47,481 bases of DNA from VFKU01 sp038916785 (GCA_038916785.1 JBCLBO010000016.1:1-47481); one strand, 5' to 3'. Shown: positions 31,587 to 40,239, numbered from the stretch's first letter. The notes: a model not told the origin generated them from the sequence alone. Translations and numbers: made by a program.

Positions 31587-33917
31587 TCAGACTCTGGCGA
31601 GATCTCGTTCTTTGCTAAGTTGCTCTATGACCGGTATCACTGTAATCGCTAGCCCCCGACATGCTTTGCCGATGTCCTCAAACGCACCAGGCTCCGCGAG
31701 GGCTTCATTTGATTCCGCCGGTTTCCGGGTCTTGTGGTCATGGAGCATCCCGAGGGCAAGTAGAAACAGGCCGTACTTGAACCAGTATTCGAGCATCCTG
31801 GGATCCGAACTTCGTCTTTTGTCCTTTTCGTTTTGAAGGTAAATGTTATCGATGTTTACTGCAATGTCTAGTTGCTCACCGTCCTCCGAGATATTAGCTC
31901 GCAATGCAAGTGCGGATCTCTCGTCAAAACTCCAATCGTTCCACTCTGCACGCCGCACCTCCTTGATCTTCGGTAGACCCGAGAAGAAGGCGCCGGAAGG
32001 CGGTTTTAGACCTCCCGGCTCGCGAGGCGGGGCGTCCTGTTCCACTTCGACTCTGAACGACGATGCGAACGGTTCGATTCGGGAAACATCCATGACCTCG
32101 ACGGCCACGTTCAACACATCTCTCGGCGCGCAATGTTGGGGGATATCGAAAGTGAAGGTCGCTACGCCGTCCCATAAATGAACCGAGGCGAGATTTGGAG
32201 AACCTTGGGTAGCGTACCGCCCACGATCCTTCATCCTTGAGAAATAATCGTTGGCTGCATCTGTCTCGAAAGTAATTCGAAATTTCCGATTGCGAGGACA
32301 CCGCTTGACGAGACCATCCTTTGGTTCGTTAGTAATCCTGAAGTAAGTGGGAAATCTCTTCCCTTCATACGGCACCGGCACCGGCTCCGGGCCGATTGGT
32401 ATCTTGATCTTGGTGCCCTTTCCGAAAAGTGCGGCCAACGTAGGGTCAGCCTTAACCAGATCTTGAACAATCTTTGTTGTTTCCTCATCTGAAACGGCAG
32501 CAGCCATCCTCTCCTGGCGCCTGCGCGCATTCAGTTCTCGTAGACCACCGTGGTCTCGCAAATAGTCCGCAAGGGCATCATAAAGCCTATCTCGTTCCTC
32601 GCACTCTCTCATGCGATCTCGAGAACCAAGAAAGAGATCTTCACGCAATCGCTCAGAAAGCGAGGTACAATCGACTGTAACGAGGGTGGTACTGGCAATG
32701 TAATCCAACTTCGTTCGCCTAGAGACAAAACCGCTATCCAACTCACTGTGTAGTTGGCCGTTAACATTGAAAAAGATTCCGCCTCTTGGGTACTTCGGAT
32801 TACTTCCCGTGACGGCTTCTTCCCTTACGACCGTCAATCTGACGTCCACGACACCCACGCCCTGAATTGATAGCTGCGAACCAGTGTCAAGTCCGCCCTC
32901 GATATCTTCGGGATTATCCGCTATGACCGAAGATAATCCAGACATGGTCGTTTCATATGAATGGGCATTGTATCCCGCTCTTCTCTCGTATAGCCGAATC
33001 GGTAACACAGGTTCCGGCAAATGTCTTTCGAGTGCACGTCTCATGTCGAACATGAGGTTGGTTTTCAGCCCGCCAGGAACTTTGAAGTTCCAAAGCTTAA
33101 TGACTGATCCTGATTCCAGTGCTCGGCTTGTTGCATGCGGATATTCAGCCGGTCGGACCTCTATGGAATCAGCGTTGAAGCGAGGAACCCTTCCCGCGGG
33201 AGCAAGGTACACATACCGAGAATGCGGTTTTCCGTCGCCTGGGTTGATTCGCCGCACGATGGTGAAACCCCACGGGTTTTCAGTCCCTGTTCCATGCTCG
33301 GCGCAGAAGATTTCGGTATTTCGTCGCGATACAATTAGTTGGAAGCTTTCGCGCCCAGCAAATTGCAACACCCCTGTTCCACCCATATTGAATTTGCCCT
33401 GCACGAATCGAATGCCAGATTTGTTTTCTCTCAACAGTGACAAGAACGTGTTAGCAAACGCGTCGGGATGCTGGCCTTCGCCTTCATCTACGATGGTATA
33501 GTTCGGATTTTTCTTTGGTCCCGTGGCGACCAACTGAATTTTTTCCGCGAGCCGCGTTCTCGCTGACGCCGTGAGGTTCTGAATGCGCCCGTCCGGCACA
33601 GAGAAGAATCGCTGAACGGCCTCGATCATTGTTTGCGGGGCTTCGGCAGACCGAGGCGAAATACCACGACAAATGGCCTCGCACGTCAGCACGGCGTCCA
33701 AGGAGTTGACCAGCTTCTCGACGAGAGCGGCGACGGGTGAACTCTGCTGGTTGCCGACGATGCTACGGTTCATCTCCATGCCGCCGTATGGAACCCAATG
33801 TTCGTATCTATCCCAAAGTCTTGCCGAAGTCAGCGTGTCGATGACGTCACTCTCAGTTTCAGCAGCTATCAATTGTTCGCAAAGCTTTTGGGCATTCACA
33901 GCCTTCGTTAGATCCAT
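31587..33917 (-). CDS. Large GHKL (Hsp90/MutL/histidine-kinase-type) ATPase protein
   Basis: 776 residues. The ATP lid elements are clear: N-box VEKLVNSLDA (Glu67, Asn71, Asp74), G1 box DEGEG (144-148) and G2 box KFNMGGTGVLQF (175-186). No histidine-kinase dimerisation domain, DNA-mismatch (MutL) C-terminus or nuclease motif is recognised. The last ~350 residues are novel to me, including a beta region (~530-650) and an all-helical end with YWFKYGLFLLALGMLHDHK. The gene starts 44 bases after a DNA methyltransferase gene on the same strand. MORC/MutL-like ATPases beside methylases are known from restriction-type operons, so a defence role is likely. GC is visibly lower than in the neighbours. 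Confidence 0.72.
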   Translation of the reverse strand: MDLTKAVNAQKLCEQLIAAETESDVIDTLTSARLWDRYEHWVPYGGMEMNRSIVGNQQSSPVAALVEKLVNSLDAVLTCEAICRGISPRSAEAPQTMIEAVQRFFSVPDGRIQNLTASARTRLAEKIQLVATGPKKNPNYTIVDEGEGQHPDAFANTFLSLLRENKSGIRFVQGKFNMGGTGVLQFAGRESFQLIVSRRNTEIFCAEHGTGTENPWGFTIVRRINPGDGKPHSRYVYLAPAGRVPRFNADSIEVRPAEYPHATSRALESGSVIKLWNFKVPGGLKTNLMFDMRRALERHLPEPVLPIRLYERRAGYNAHSYETTMSGLSSVIADNPEDIEGGLDTGSQLSIQGVGVVDVRLTVVREEAVTGSNPKYPRGGIFFNVNGQLHSELDSGFVSRRTKLDYIASTTLVTVDCTSLSERLREDLFLGSRDRMRECEERDRLYDALADYLRDHGGLRELNARRRQERMAAAVSDEETTKIVQDLVKADPTLAALFGKGTKIKIPIGPEPVPVPYEGKRFPTYFRITNEPKDGLVKRCPRNRKFRITFETDAANDYFSRMKDRGRYATQGSPNLASVHLWDGVATFTFDIPQHCAPRDVLNVAVEVMDVSRIEPFASSFRVEVEQDAPPREPGGLKPPSGAFFSGLPKIKEVRRAEWNDWSFDERSALALRANISEDGEQLDIAVNIDNIYLQNEKDKRRSSDPRMLEYWFKYGLFLLALGMLHDHKTRKPAESNEALAEPGAFEDIGKACRGLAITVIPVIEQLSKERDLARV

Positions 33918-33961
33918 GTCCCTGCGCCTCTCAGTTTGCGGATTTGCTGGCCGTTCATTGT

Positions 33962-35110
33962 TTACGATGTCGACTTGTGGATTAGAACATATTCTTTTCG
34001 ACTCGTTAGCGTGGGATCTGTCCTAACATACCACCTTGCATTAGGGATTTCGCGTTTTACAAGGGTCGCGGACTGCTTACGATGAAGCGCGGGCTTAAGT
34101 CCCGCAGTGTCCATCGCCTCTAGGTATAGCGGAAGTTGTATTTCCGGCCTACTGAACGCGACAACTTGGACAATTGGTGTGGACGGGCTAAGTGCTTTAT
34201 TTATTGCCGAGAAGACTCGGGTTATACGCTCAAAATATTTTGCATTGTCGAACTCACTCCTGGGTGCGAGAGTATAGTGTGCCTCGGAGTACCCGTCCTG
34301 CAGACCAAGGAGTTCGAAAGGTAGCGCCACCTCCTTGCGACCGCGAATCTGCCAGCGATGATAGAGAACGTGTATGCCCGGATAAGGAGGCGACGTTAAC
34401 ACGAGCGAACAATGTTTCAATCTGTGCCGAATGCGATTTGCCAAGTGCTCCGCATCGCAGAGGATGGTTGTTAATCGGCGCTGGCCTGAAAGATCAGGCT
34501 TCTGTTGCTTGCATTTTTGAGAATAAGCTTCGTGCTTGGACAAAAACTCGACGGCAGTGCGCTGAAATATCTTTCCCAGAATCGTGGGGGTGATTGGTTT
34601 CTCCCGTGAATCAAACGCGATCTGGCCCGTTCGCAAAACCATCAATTTCGCTGCCGTCCGCGATTGCTCGAACTCGAGACTGGAAATTTTTTTTGCGATG
34701 CCCCGCAAGAGTCCGTAGCTTTTGGGAGAATATATCAGTCCGCTCTTTGTGACAATCGCTTCGGGAGTCGCCGTGCTTAATGTTTGAGACGGGTCCCCCA
34801 GCTTATCGAGCCATTTGCGAAGGTCGTCGATGTGATCTTGTAGTAGTGGTCGCGCCTTCGCACGCGTAAGGAAAACTGCTAACGCACTCAAGTCCGCACA
34901 AATTGCCGAGCGCCCCGAAACGAGAGCCTCGACCGCAGTAGTCCCTCCGCCACAAAAAGGGTCCAATACCAAATCACCCGGTCGAGTGAATCGCCTGATT
35001 ACTGTCTCCGCGATCGAGGGCGACATCGAAGCCGGGTACCTGTACAGCGAGTGAGTATGTTGGCGAGCAACGGACCGAATCTTAGAAGCTCTAGATATCG
35101 CGGTGTTCAT
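33962..35110 (-). CDS. DNA (adenine-N6 or cytosine-N4) methyltransferase
   Basis: 382 residues from ATG 35110 (GGGGA upstream; a GTG at 35131 is the outer alternative). Motif I LVLDPFCGGGTT (~47-58, SAM binding) precedes catalytic motif IV TSPPYPG (~238-244). TSPPY marks an amino-methyltransferase; it does not separate N4-cytosine from N6-adenine. The ~180 residues between them are helical and may hold target recognition. It is the first gene of a minus-strand pair with the GHKL ATPase. No restriction nuclease gene is adjacent: the next gene upstream is the housekeeping yceD on the other strand. Confidence 0.82.
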   Translation of the reverse strand: MNTAISRASKIRSVARQHTHSLYRYPASMSPSIAETVIRRFTRPGDLVLDPFCGGGTTAVEALVSGRSAICADLSALAVFLTRAKARPLLQDHIDDLRKWLDKLGDPSQTLSTATPEAIVTKSGLIYSPKSYGLLRGIAKKISSLEFEQSRTAAKLMVLRTGQIAFDSREKPITPTILGKIFQRTAVEFLSKHEAYSQKCKQQKPDLSGQRRLTTILCDAEHLANRIRHRLKHCSLVLTSPPYPGIHVLYHRWQIRGRKEVALPFELLGLQDGYSEAHYTLAPRSEFDNAKYFERITRVFSAINKALSPSTPIVQVVAFSRPEIQLPLYLEAMDTAGLKPALHRKQSATLVKREIPNARWYVRTDPTLTSRKEYVLIHKSTS

Positions 35111-35201
35111 GCCGATCCCCGACTTGAACACTGACCATACAGAGATCGCGGGGCGCCCGTCAACAGAACCCCGAATGAATTAGATGGCGCGATTTGGGGG
35201 T

Positions 35202-35230
35202 TTGATACCTCCACCCACCTTTGCTAGACT
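35202..35230 (+). promoter_or_regulatory. Promoter of the yceD-rpmF-plsX-fabD-fabG run
   Basis: TTGATA (35202-35207), 17 bases, TAGACT (35225-35230), 37 bases before the first start codon. It has the same TTGAxx-N17-TAGAxT shape as the promoters at 11358 and 39003. Confidence 0.6.
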
Positions 35231-35267
35231 TCCGCCGATTTAGCCCGTCCTCGTTGGGGGCATACCC

Positions 35268-35855
35268 GTGAGCAGGATCGTCATTCCAGTTTCCTTGGCG
35301 GCCCGCTCCGGAGGCCACCGCGTGGACGTCGATGCGCCGGAAAGCGAAGTGCGTCCCCACGGCGTGGCCGAGTCGCCGTTGCGCCGCGTGCGCCTGCGCG
35401 GCACGCTCTCCGCGATGGACGAAGAGTTCATGTTTCGCGGAGTCCTCGCGGGCGACTTCGAGCAGCCCTGCGATCGCTGCCTCGAACCGGCGCAGCAGAG
35501 CGAGGAACTCGAAGTCGTCTGGCTGTTCACACGCGGGGTCGCTCCGTTCCAAGAGCCGCTCGGCGAGGACGACGAAGTCGTCTTCGACGTGGAAGACGAG
35601 AGCGAGCGCATTCGGCATTTTGAAGGCGAAGAAATCGATCTCGGCCCGAGCGTGTGGGAGGAGTTGGTGCTCGCGGCCCCGGCGAAGTTTCATTGCCGGG
35701 AGACCTGCGTGGGTCTCTGCCCCACATGCGGAACGAATTTGAACACCGGCGCGTGCACATGCGCGCGTGAAGAAAAAAAGGAAGTGAACCATTCAGGATT
35801 GGCGGCGCTCAAGGACCTGTTCCCGAATCTGCCATCCAACGCTGCGGAGGAATAA
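35268..35855 (+). CDS. yceD: YceD/DUF177 protein, 23S rRNA accumulation factor family
   Basis: 195 residues from a GTG at 35268. CDRCLEP at about 68-74 and CRETCVGLCPTCGTNLNTGA near 143-163 are the DUF177 cysteine motifs, probably metal-binding. The family is nearly always directly before rpmF, as here, and affects 23S rRNA levels or processing in some bacteria. The gene ends five bases before rpmF with GGAG inside its last codons serving as the rpmF ribosome site. Confidence 0.85.
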   Translation: MSRIVIPVSLAARSGGHRVDVDAPESEVRPHGVAESPLRRVRLRGTLSAMDEEFMFRGVLAGDFEQPCDRCLEPAQQSEELEVVWLFTRGVAPFQEPLGEDDEVVFDVEDESERIRHFEGEEIDLGPSVWEELVLAAPAKFHCRETCVGLCPTCGTNLNTGACTCAREEKKEVNHSGLAALKDLFPNLPSNAAEE

Positions 35856-35860
35856 CTACC

Positions 35861-36043
35861 GTGCCAGTACCCAAGAGACGAACGGGCAAGTCGAAGCGCA
35901 ATCAGCGCCGTTCGCACCATGCCCTCACCCCGGCCAACCACACCGACTGCCCGAACTGCGGCGAGAAAACGCTTTCGCACCGGGTCTGCCGCAAGTGCGG
36001 ATTTTACAACGCGCGCACCGTGCTCAAGGGCGAAGACGCCTGA
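35861..36043 (+). CDS. rpmF: 50S ribosomal protein L32
   Basis: 60 residues from a GTG. MPVPKRRTGKSKRNQRRSHH is the classic L32 start, and CPNCGE / CRKCGFY form the zinc-binding CxxC pairs, so this is the C+ form. It is embedded between yceD and plsX, the conserved bacterial order. The N-terminal half is strongly basic for rRNA binding. Confidence 0.95.
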   Translation: MPVPKRRTGKSKRNQRRSHHALTPANHTDCPNCGEKTLSHRVCRKCGFYNARTVLKGEDA

Positions 36044-36078
36044 CCGTTCCGAAACGTATGGATCGCGGGGAGGGTGCC

Positions 36079-37110
36079 ATGCGAATCGTGCTGGACGCGA
36101 TGGGGTCAGACGCGGCCCCCGACCCCGAAGTGCGCGGGGCCGTCGAAGCGAGTCTCGAGACGAAGGCCGAAATCGTCCTCGTCGGCGATGAGCCGCTGCT
36201 AAAGCAAAAGCTCGCGGCGTTCCCCAAGCGCGGCCACGTCTCCATCGTGCACGCCTCGGAGCGCGTGCTCATGGACGACTCGCCCATGGTCGCCGTCCGC
36301 CAGAAAAAAGACTCTAGCGTGATGGTCGGCATGCGCCTGCTCAAAGAGGGCAACGCCGCCGGATTCCTCAGCGCGGGCAACACCGGTGCCGTCATGCTCG
36401 CCGCGCGCGTCGTCCTCGGGCCCATCCGCGGCGTCGCGCGCTCGGCCATTTGCCAAGTGTTGCCCACCAAACTCAACCCCGTCGTCGTCCTCGATCTCGG
36501 CGCGAACGTCGACTGCACCGCCGACCACCTCTGCCAATTCGCGGAGATGGGCCACGTCTACGCCCAGCTCACGCTCGGCGTCGAGCATCCCCGCGTCGGT
36601 CTGCTGAACATCGGCGAGGAAAAAGCCAAAGGCAACGACATCGCGAAGAAGGTGCACCAGCGTCTCACCGCCACCCCCCACATTAATTTCATCGGCAACA
36701 TCGAACCCAAGGCCCTGTTCGCCGGCGACGCGGATGTCGTCGTCTGCGACGGGTTCATCGGCAATCTCCTGCTCAAGACCTGCGAAGCCACCGCAGACCT
36801 CGTGAAGACCCTGCTCGAACGCGAACTCAGAGCGTCCATCATCAGTCTTGTGGGCGGCGCGCTCAGCCTGGGCGCTTTCAAGCGGCTCAAGCGCCGCATC
36901 GACCCGAACCTGCAACCCGGCGCGCCCCTCCTCGGCGTGAACGGCATCGTCATCGTCGCCCACGGCTCCTGCACGCACGAGGCCATCAAGACCGCCCTGC
37001 TCGGCATCGAGGCCGAGGCCGAGCTCGGCCTGATGGACCACATCCGCGAAGGCATCGAGGCTTTGCGCGCCGTCGAGGTGCCGCAAACACCGGCGGCCAC
37101 CCCCTCGTGA
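36079..37110 (+). CDS. plsX: Phosphate acyltransferase PlsX
   Basis: 343 residues from ATG 36079, with GGGGAGGG upstream (36067-36073). MRIVLDAMGSDAAPDPEVRG, FLSAGNTGAVM, LGANVDC, NIGEEKAKGND and NFIGNIEP are the family hallmarks. PlsX converts acyl-ACP to acyl-phosphate, feeding PlsY in phospholipid synthesis. Its stop overlaps the fabD start (GTGA), so the two are coupled. Confidence 0.95.
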   Translation: MRIVLDAMGSDAAPDPEVRGAVEASLETKAEIVLVGDEPLLKQKLAAFPKRGHVSIVHASERVLMDDSPMVAVRQKKDSSVMVGMRLLKEGNAAGFLSAGNTGAVMLAARVVLGPIRGVARSAICQVLPTKLNPVVVLDLGANVDCTADHLCQFAEMGHVYAQLTLGVEHPRVGLLNIGEEKAKGNDIAKKVHQRLTATPHINFIGNIEPKALFAGDADVVVCDGFIGNLLLKTCEATADLVKTLLERELRASIISLVGGALSLGAFKRLKRRIDPNLQPGAPLLGVNGIVIVAHGSCTHEAIKTALLGIEAEAELGLMDHIREGIEALRAVEVPQTPAATPS

Positions 37111-38015
37111 CCTGTTTCCTCTTCCCCGGCCAGGGCAGCCAGAAACCCGGCATGGGCCGGGACCTGCACGACGCCTCCCCCGCAGCCCGCCGCGTATTCG
37201 ACCAGGCCCGCGAAGTTCTCGGACACGAGTTCGTCGACCTCATTTTCAACGGCTCCGAGGACCACCTCCGCGACACGCGCGTGACCCAGCCCGCGCTCGT
37301 TGCGGTCGAGTCCGCCATCGCCGCGCACCTCTCAGCCGCGGGCATGCCACCCTCCGCCACCGCGGGGCACAGCGTCGGGGAACTCTCCGCCCTGGTCGCC
37401 GCCGGCTCTCTCGATCTCGCTGACGCCCTGCGGCTCGCCCAAGAGCGCGCACGGCTGATGACCGAAGAAGCGCCCGCCGGCGGAATGGCCGCGGTCATCG
37501 GGCTCGACCCGAAAAAAATGGAACATTCACTTCCTCCGGGCGTCGAAGTTGCCAACTTCAACGGACCTGCGCAGACCATCATCTCCGGCGACTCCAAAGC
37601 GCTCGACCTTGCAACTGAAACACTCCAGAAACTCGGCGCGCAAAGGGTAATTCGCTTGAATGTTTCAGGGCCGTTCCACTGTTCGCTCATGAAACGCGCC
37701 TCGGAACTGCTCCGGCCGCTATTGAATTCACTGCAAATCCGGCCTCCCGCATGCACCTTTGTATCCAGCGTCATCGGCGAAGAAGTCAGCGACCCGGATC
37801 TCATCCGCCTCCACCTCGGCTGGCAGCTCTACTCCCCCGTCCGTTGGACCGACGTGATGGCGGTCCTCGGCCCGGTCGAGGCCATCGAGGCCGGGCCCGG
37901 CAATGTCCTGCAAGGCCTCGCCCGCCGCACGCCCAATTCCGCCCACGTCCGCTCGGCGGGAACTTGGACGCAAATCCAGGCCCTCTTTGAAAAGAAAAGC
38001 GTGGTCTCCGCATGA
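37107..38015 (+). CDS. fabD: Malonyl-CoA:ACP transacylase
   Basis: 302 residues from a GTG overlapping plsX. GQGSQ (8-12), GHSVGE with nucleophile Ser89 (87-92), the Arg-containing AQERARLM and His in GPFHCSLM (~192) form the FabD active site. It loads malonyl groups onto ACP. Its end overlaps fabG by four bases (ATGA). fabH, often between plsX and fabD, is absent. Confidence 0.95.
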   Translation: MTCFLFPGQGSQKPGMGRDLHDASPAARRVFDQAREVLGHEFVDLIFNGSEDHLRDTRVTQPALVAVESAIAAHLSAAGMPPSATAGHSVGELSALVAAGSLDLADALRLAQERARLMTEEAPAGGMAAVIGLDPKKMEHSLPPGVEVANFNGPAQTIISGDSKALDLATETLQKLGAQRVIRLNVSGPFHCSLMKRASELLRPLLNSLQIRPPACTFVSSVIGEEVSDPDLIRLHLGWQLYSPVRWTDVMAVLGPVEAIEAGPGNVLQGLARRTPNSAHVRSAGTWTQIQALFEKKSVVSA

Positions 38016-38830
38016 GCGAATTCACTGGCAAAACCGTTCTGGTCACCGGCGGCACCCGCGGCATCGGTCGCGCCATCGCCCAGGCCTTCGCAGCCCAGGG
38101 CGCGAAGGTCGCCCTCTGCGGCCGCGACGAAGCCAAAGCCCAAGCCGCCGCCGTCGAGATTTCCAGCGCCGCAGCAACTGCCCGTCCTCTTAGTCCACTC
38201 AGTCCACTCAGTCCAATTAGTCCACTTGGTCCACCAGCCCCAACCACACCGGAGGTAGCCGGATTTCGCACCGACATAGCCTCATCGGAAGACGTGGATG
38301 CCCTAATCAAGGCGGTCACGGCCAAGTTTGGCCCCATCCAGATTCTCGTGAACAACGCCGGCATCACCCGCGACGGCCTGCTCATGCGGATGAAGGACGA
38401 CCAGTGGGACGACGTGCTCCGCACCAACCTGAACGGCGCCTTCTACACCTGCCGCGCCGTCTGCCGTGACATGATCAAGGCCCGTGCCGGACGCATCATT
38501 AACCTCTCCTCCATCGTAGGCCTGCGCGGCCAGGGAGGACAGACCAACTACGCCGCCGCCAAAGCCGGTGTCATCGGCTTCACGAAGGCCCTCGCCCAGG
38601 AAGTCGCCTCGCGCGGCATCACCGCAAACGTCGTCGCCCCCGGCTACATCGACACCGACATGACCGCCGGTTTCAACGACGAAGCCCGCAAAAAACTCCT
38701 CGAAACCATCCCCGCCGGCCGCGTCGGCACTCCGCACGACGTCGCCGCCGCCGTCCTCTTCCTGGCCTCCGACACCGCCGCCTACATCACCGGCCACGTC
38801 CTCTGCGTAGACGGCGGCTTGGGGATGTAG
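38012..38830 (+). CDS. fabG: 3-oxoacyl-ACP reductase with an inserted Leu-Ser-Pro repeat
   Basis: 272 residues against a usual ~246. TGGTRGIG (12-19) binds NADP, NNAGIT is the cofactor wall, and Ser (NLSSIVG), Tyr and Lys (YAAAKAG) form the catalytic triad. Between the second and third Rossmann strands, residues ~53-82, sits a Pro-rich insert built from LSP/ISP/LGP triplets. It is encoded by a 9 bp tandem repeat. The insert lies in a surface loop where NADPH specificity is set, so activity may persist. acpP and fabF do not follow. Confidence 0.93.
   Translation: MSEFTGKTVLVTGGTRGIGRAIAQAFAAQGAKVALCGRDEAKAQAAAVEISSAAATARPLSPLSPLSPISPLGPPAPTTPEVAGFRTDIASSEDVDALIKAVTAKFGPIQILVNNAGITRDGLLMRMKDDQWDDVLRTNLNGAFYTCRAVCRDMIKARAGRIINLSSIVGLRGQGGQTNYAAAKAGVIGFTKALAQEVASRGITANVVAPGYIDTDMTAGFNDEARKKLLETIPAGRVGTPHDVAAAVLFLASDTAAYITGHVLCVDGGLGM
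38183..38236 (+). repeat. 9 bp tandem repeat inside fabG
   Basis: Units CGTCCTCTT, AGTCCACTC, AGTCCACTC, AGTCCAATT, AGTCCACTT and GGTCCACCA run in frame (38183-38236), two identical and four diverged. It adds a proline-rich stretch to FabG. Confidence 0.8.
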
Positions 38831-38867
38831 GGACACTTAAGGCCTCTTACGAATCCCAACGTACGTA

Positions 38868-38888
38868 GCATGGGCGGCTCGCCCATGC
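38868..38888. repeat. Perfect palindrome after fabG
   Basis: GCATGGGCG (38868-38876), loop GCT, CGCCCATGC (38880-38888): a 9 bp stem, 37 bases after the fabG stop. It could end transcription without a T-run or be a dispersed palindromic element. Confidence 0.5.
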
Positions 38889-39002
38889 GGGTTTATGGCA
38901 GCCGGAGTCGGGTATTGTTTTAGGTTCTCGGTCGCCTTGGCTCATCTCGCCCAATCTCCCCTCTCCAATTCCTCGGTTCCGTCCTGTAAGAAAAATAAAG
39001 TG

Positions 39003-39031
39003 TTGACCCGCGCCCGGAAAAACCCTAGAGT
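39003..39031 (+). promoter_or_regulatory. Promoter of the secreted beta-protein gene
   Basis: TTGACC (39003-39008), 17 bases, TAGAGT (39026-39031), 53 bases before the start codon at 39085, with an AGAAGGAG ribosome site near 39067. Confidence 0.6.
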
Positions 39032-39084
39032 AGTGCCGCTGCAATTTCGTACGAAACCCCCACCTGTAGAAGGAGTCATTCACC

Positions 39085-40083
39085 ATGAAGTCGCTCAAAT
39101 TTTGGACCCGCGCCGCGCTGGTCCCCGCATGGGTACTAATTTCGATGGGCGCGTTCGCGCAGGACGCCGCCGCGCCGGATCCCGTCGGCAATTGGGACGT
39201 GATCGTGGACATGGGCGGCACGCCGTTGAACGCCGCGCTCGTCGTTAATAAAAACGACGACGGTAGCTTCGGCGGCACGCTGAAGTCACCTTTGGGTGAA
39301 CTCGCGCTCCAGAAAGTCGACTACAAGCCGGGCGAGGCCATCACCTTCGGCGCCACCATCGGCGAAGGCGAGCAGGCGATCACTTTCAGCTTCGACGGTA
39401 AGTTCACCGGCCCGGACAGCTTCGAGGGCACGCTCGTCAGCCCCACCATGGGCAACATGCCCGTCAAGGCCACGCGCGCCACGGGCAATCCGCTCGCCGG
39501 CGTGTGGGACATTCTGAGCGACTCGCAGCTCGGCAAGTTCGAGCGCAAGCTCGTCGTCTACAAAGACGGCACCGGCAAATACATCACCGACGCCGACAAC
39601 GCGATCTCCGAACTCAAGGTCGACGGGGCCAATGTCACCTTCAAGGTCACCGTCTCCGCGCAAGGCACGGAACTGCCGCTCACCTTCAAGGGCACGCTGG
39701 CGGCCGATGCGCTCAACGGAAACTTTGAAGCGGATGGAAGCCCAATGGCTGTCGTAACGGGGACGAAGTCCAAAGTCGACATCGTCGCCGCGGCGCTGGG
39801 CAAGTGGACATTCGAAGCGGAGACTCCGGCCGGCCCCTACAGCGCCGACCTCACCATCGAGTCCGCCACCGTCGGCAAGCTCCACGCCGAAGAAGGCGAC
39901 GCGGATCTCCGCAACATCGGCAGCGACGGCGACAAATTCACCTACGACGTCTCGGTCAACTACCAGGGCCAGATTTACGACGTCACCTTCTCCGGCGTGG
40001 TGACCGGCGACGAGATGAATGGCGACCTCCTGATGGCCGGCGCGCCCGTCGCCACGGTGAAGTGCAAAAAGGCGGCCAACTAG
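39085..40083 (+). CDS. Secreted protein with three internal beta-barrel-like repeats
   Basis: 332 residues. Signal peptide ~1-25 (cut after AFAQ). Three homologous ~95-residue units follow, starting GNWDVIVDMGGTPLNAALVV (~33), GVWDILSDSQLGKFERKLVV (~137) and GKWTFEAETPAGPYSADLTI (~238). Each ends with a 'F.G...gd...G.....G.p.....' segment such as TFKGTLAADALNGNFEADGS. The alternating strands and G-x-W starts recall lipocalin/fatty-acid-binding-like barrels, but no ligand motif is known to me. It is an isolated gene with its own promoter and terminator, so it may be an abundant periplasmic or surface protein. Confidence 0.7.
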   Translation: MKSLKFWTRAALVPAWVLISMGAFAQDAAAPDPVGNWDVIVDMGGTPLNAALVVNKNDDGSFGGTLKSPLGELALQKVDYKPGEAITFGATIGEGEQAITFSFDGKFTGPDSFEGTLVSPTMGNMPVKATRATGNPLAGVWDILSDSQLGKFERKLVVYKDGTGKYITDADNAISELKVDGANVTFKVTVSAQGTELPLTFKGTLAADALNGNFEADGSPMAVVTGTKSKVDIVAAALGKWTFEAETPAGPYSADLTIESATVGKLHAEEGDADLRNIGSDGDKFTYDVSVNYQGQIYDVTFSGVVTGDEMNGDLLMAGAPVATVKCKKAAN

Positions 40084-40106
40084 CCGGACGCCTCATACAT
40101 CATCCG

Positions 40107-40151
40107 GGCGGCTGCGCTCGAAATGAGCGCAGCCGCCTACTGCTTTTTTTT
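40107..40151 (+). terminator. Strong rho-independent terminator
   Basis: 13 bp perfect stem GGCGGCTGCGCTC (40107-40119) / GAGCGCAGCCGCC (40125-40137), five-base loop, then TACTGC and eight Ts. It ends the secreted beta-protein gene. Confidence 0.92.
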
Positions 40152-40179
40152 GGACAGGATTTACAGGATTAACAAGATT
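40144..40179 (+). repeat. ACAGGATTTACAGGATT-type dispersed repeat, left copy
   Basis: A T-run, then GGACAGGATTTACAGG and ATTAACAAGATT. An inverted copy lies at 40400-40431. This AT-rich element is widespread between genes of many phyla. Confidence 0.7.
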
Positions 40180-40239
40180 CTTCTCAATCGTTCAACGGCG
40201 CGATGGTGAATAAGGATGCTGATTGTGACCTCGCTCATT

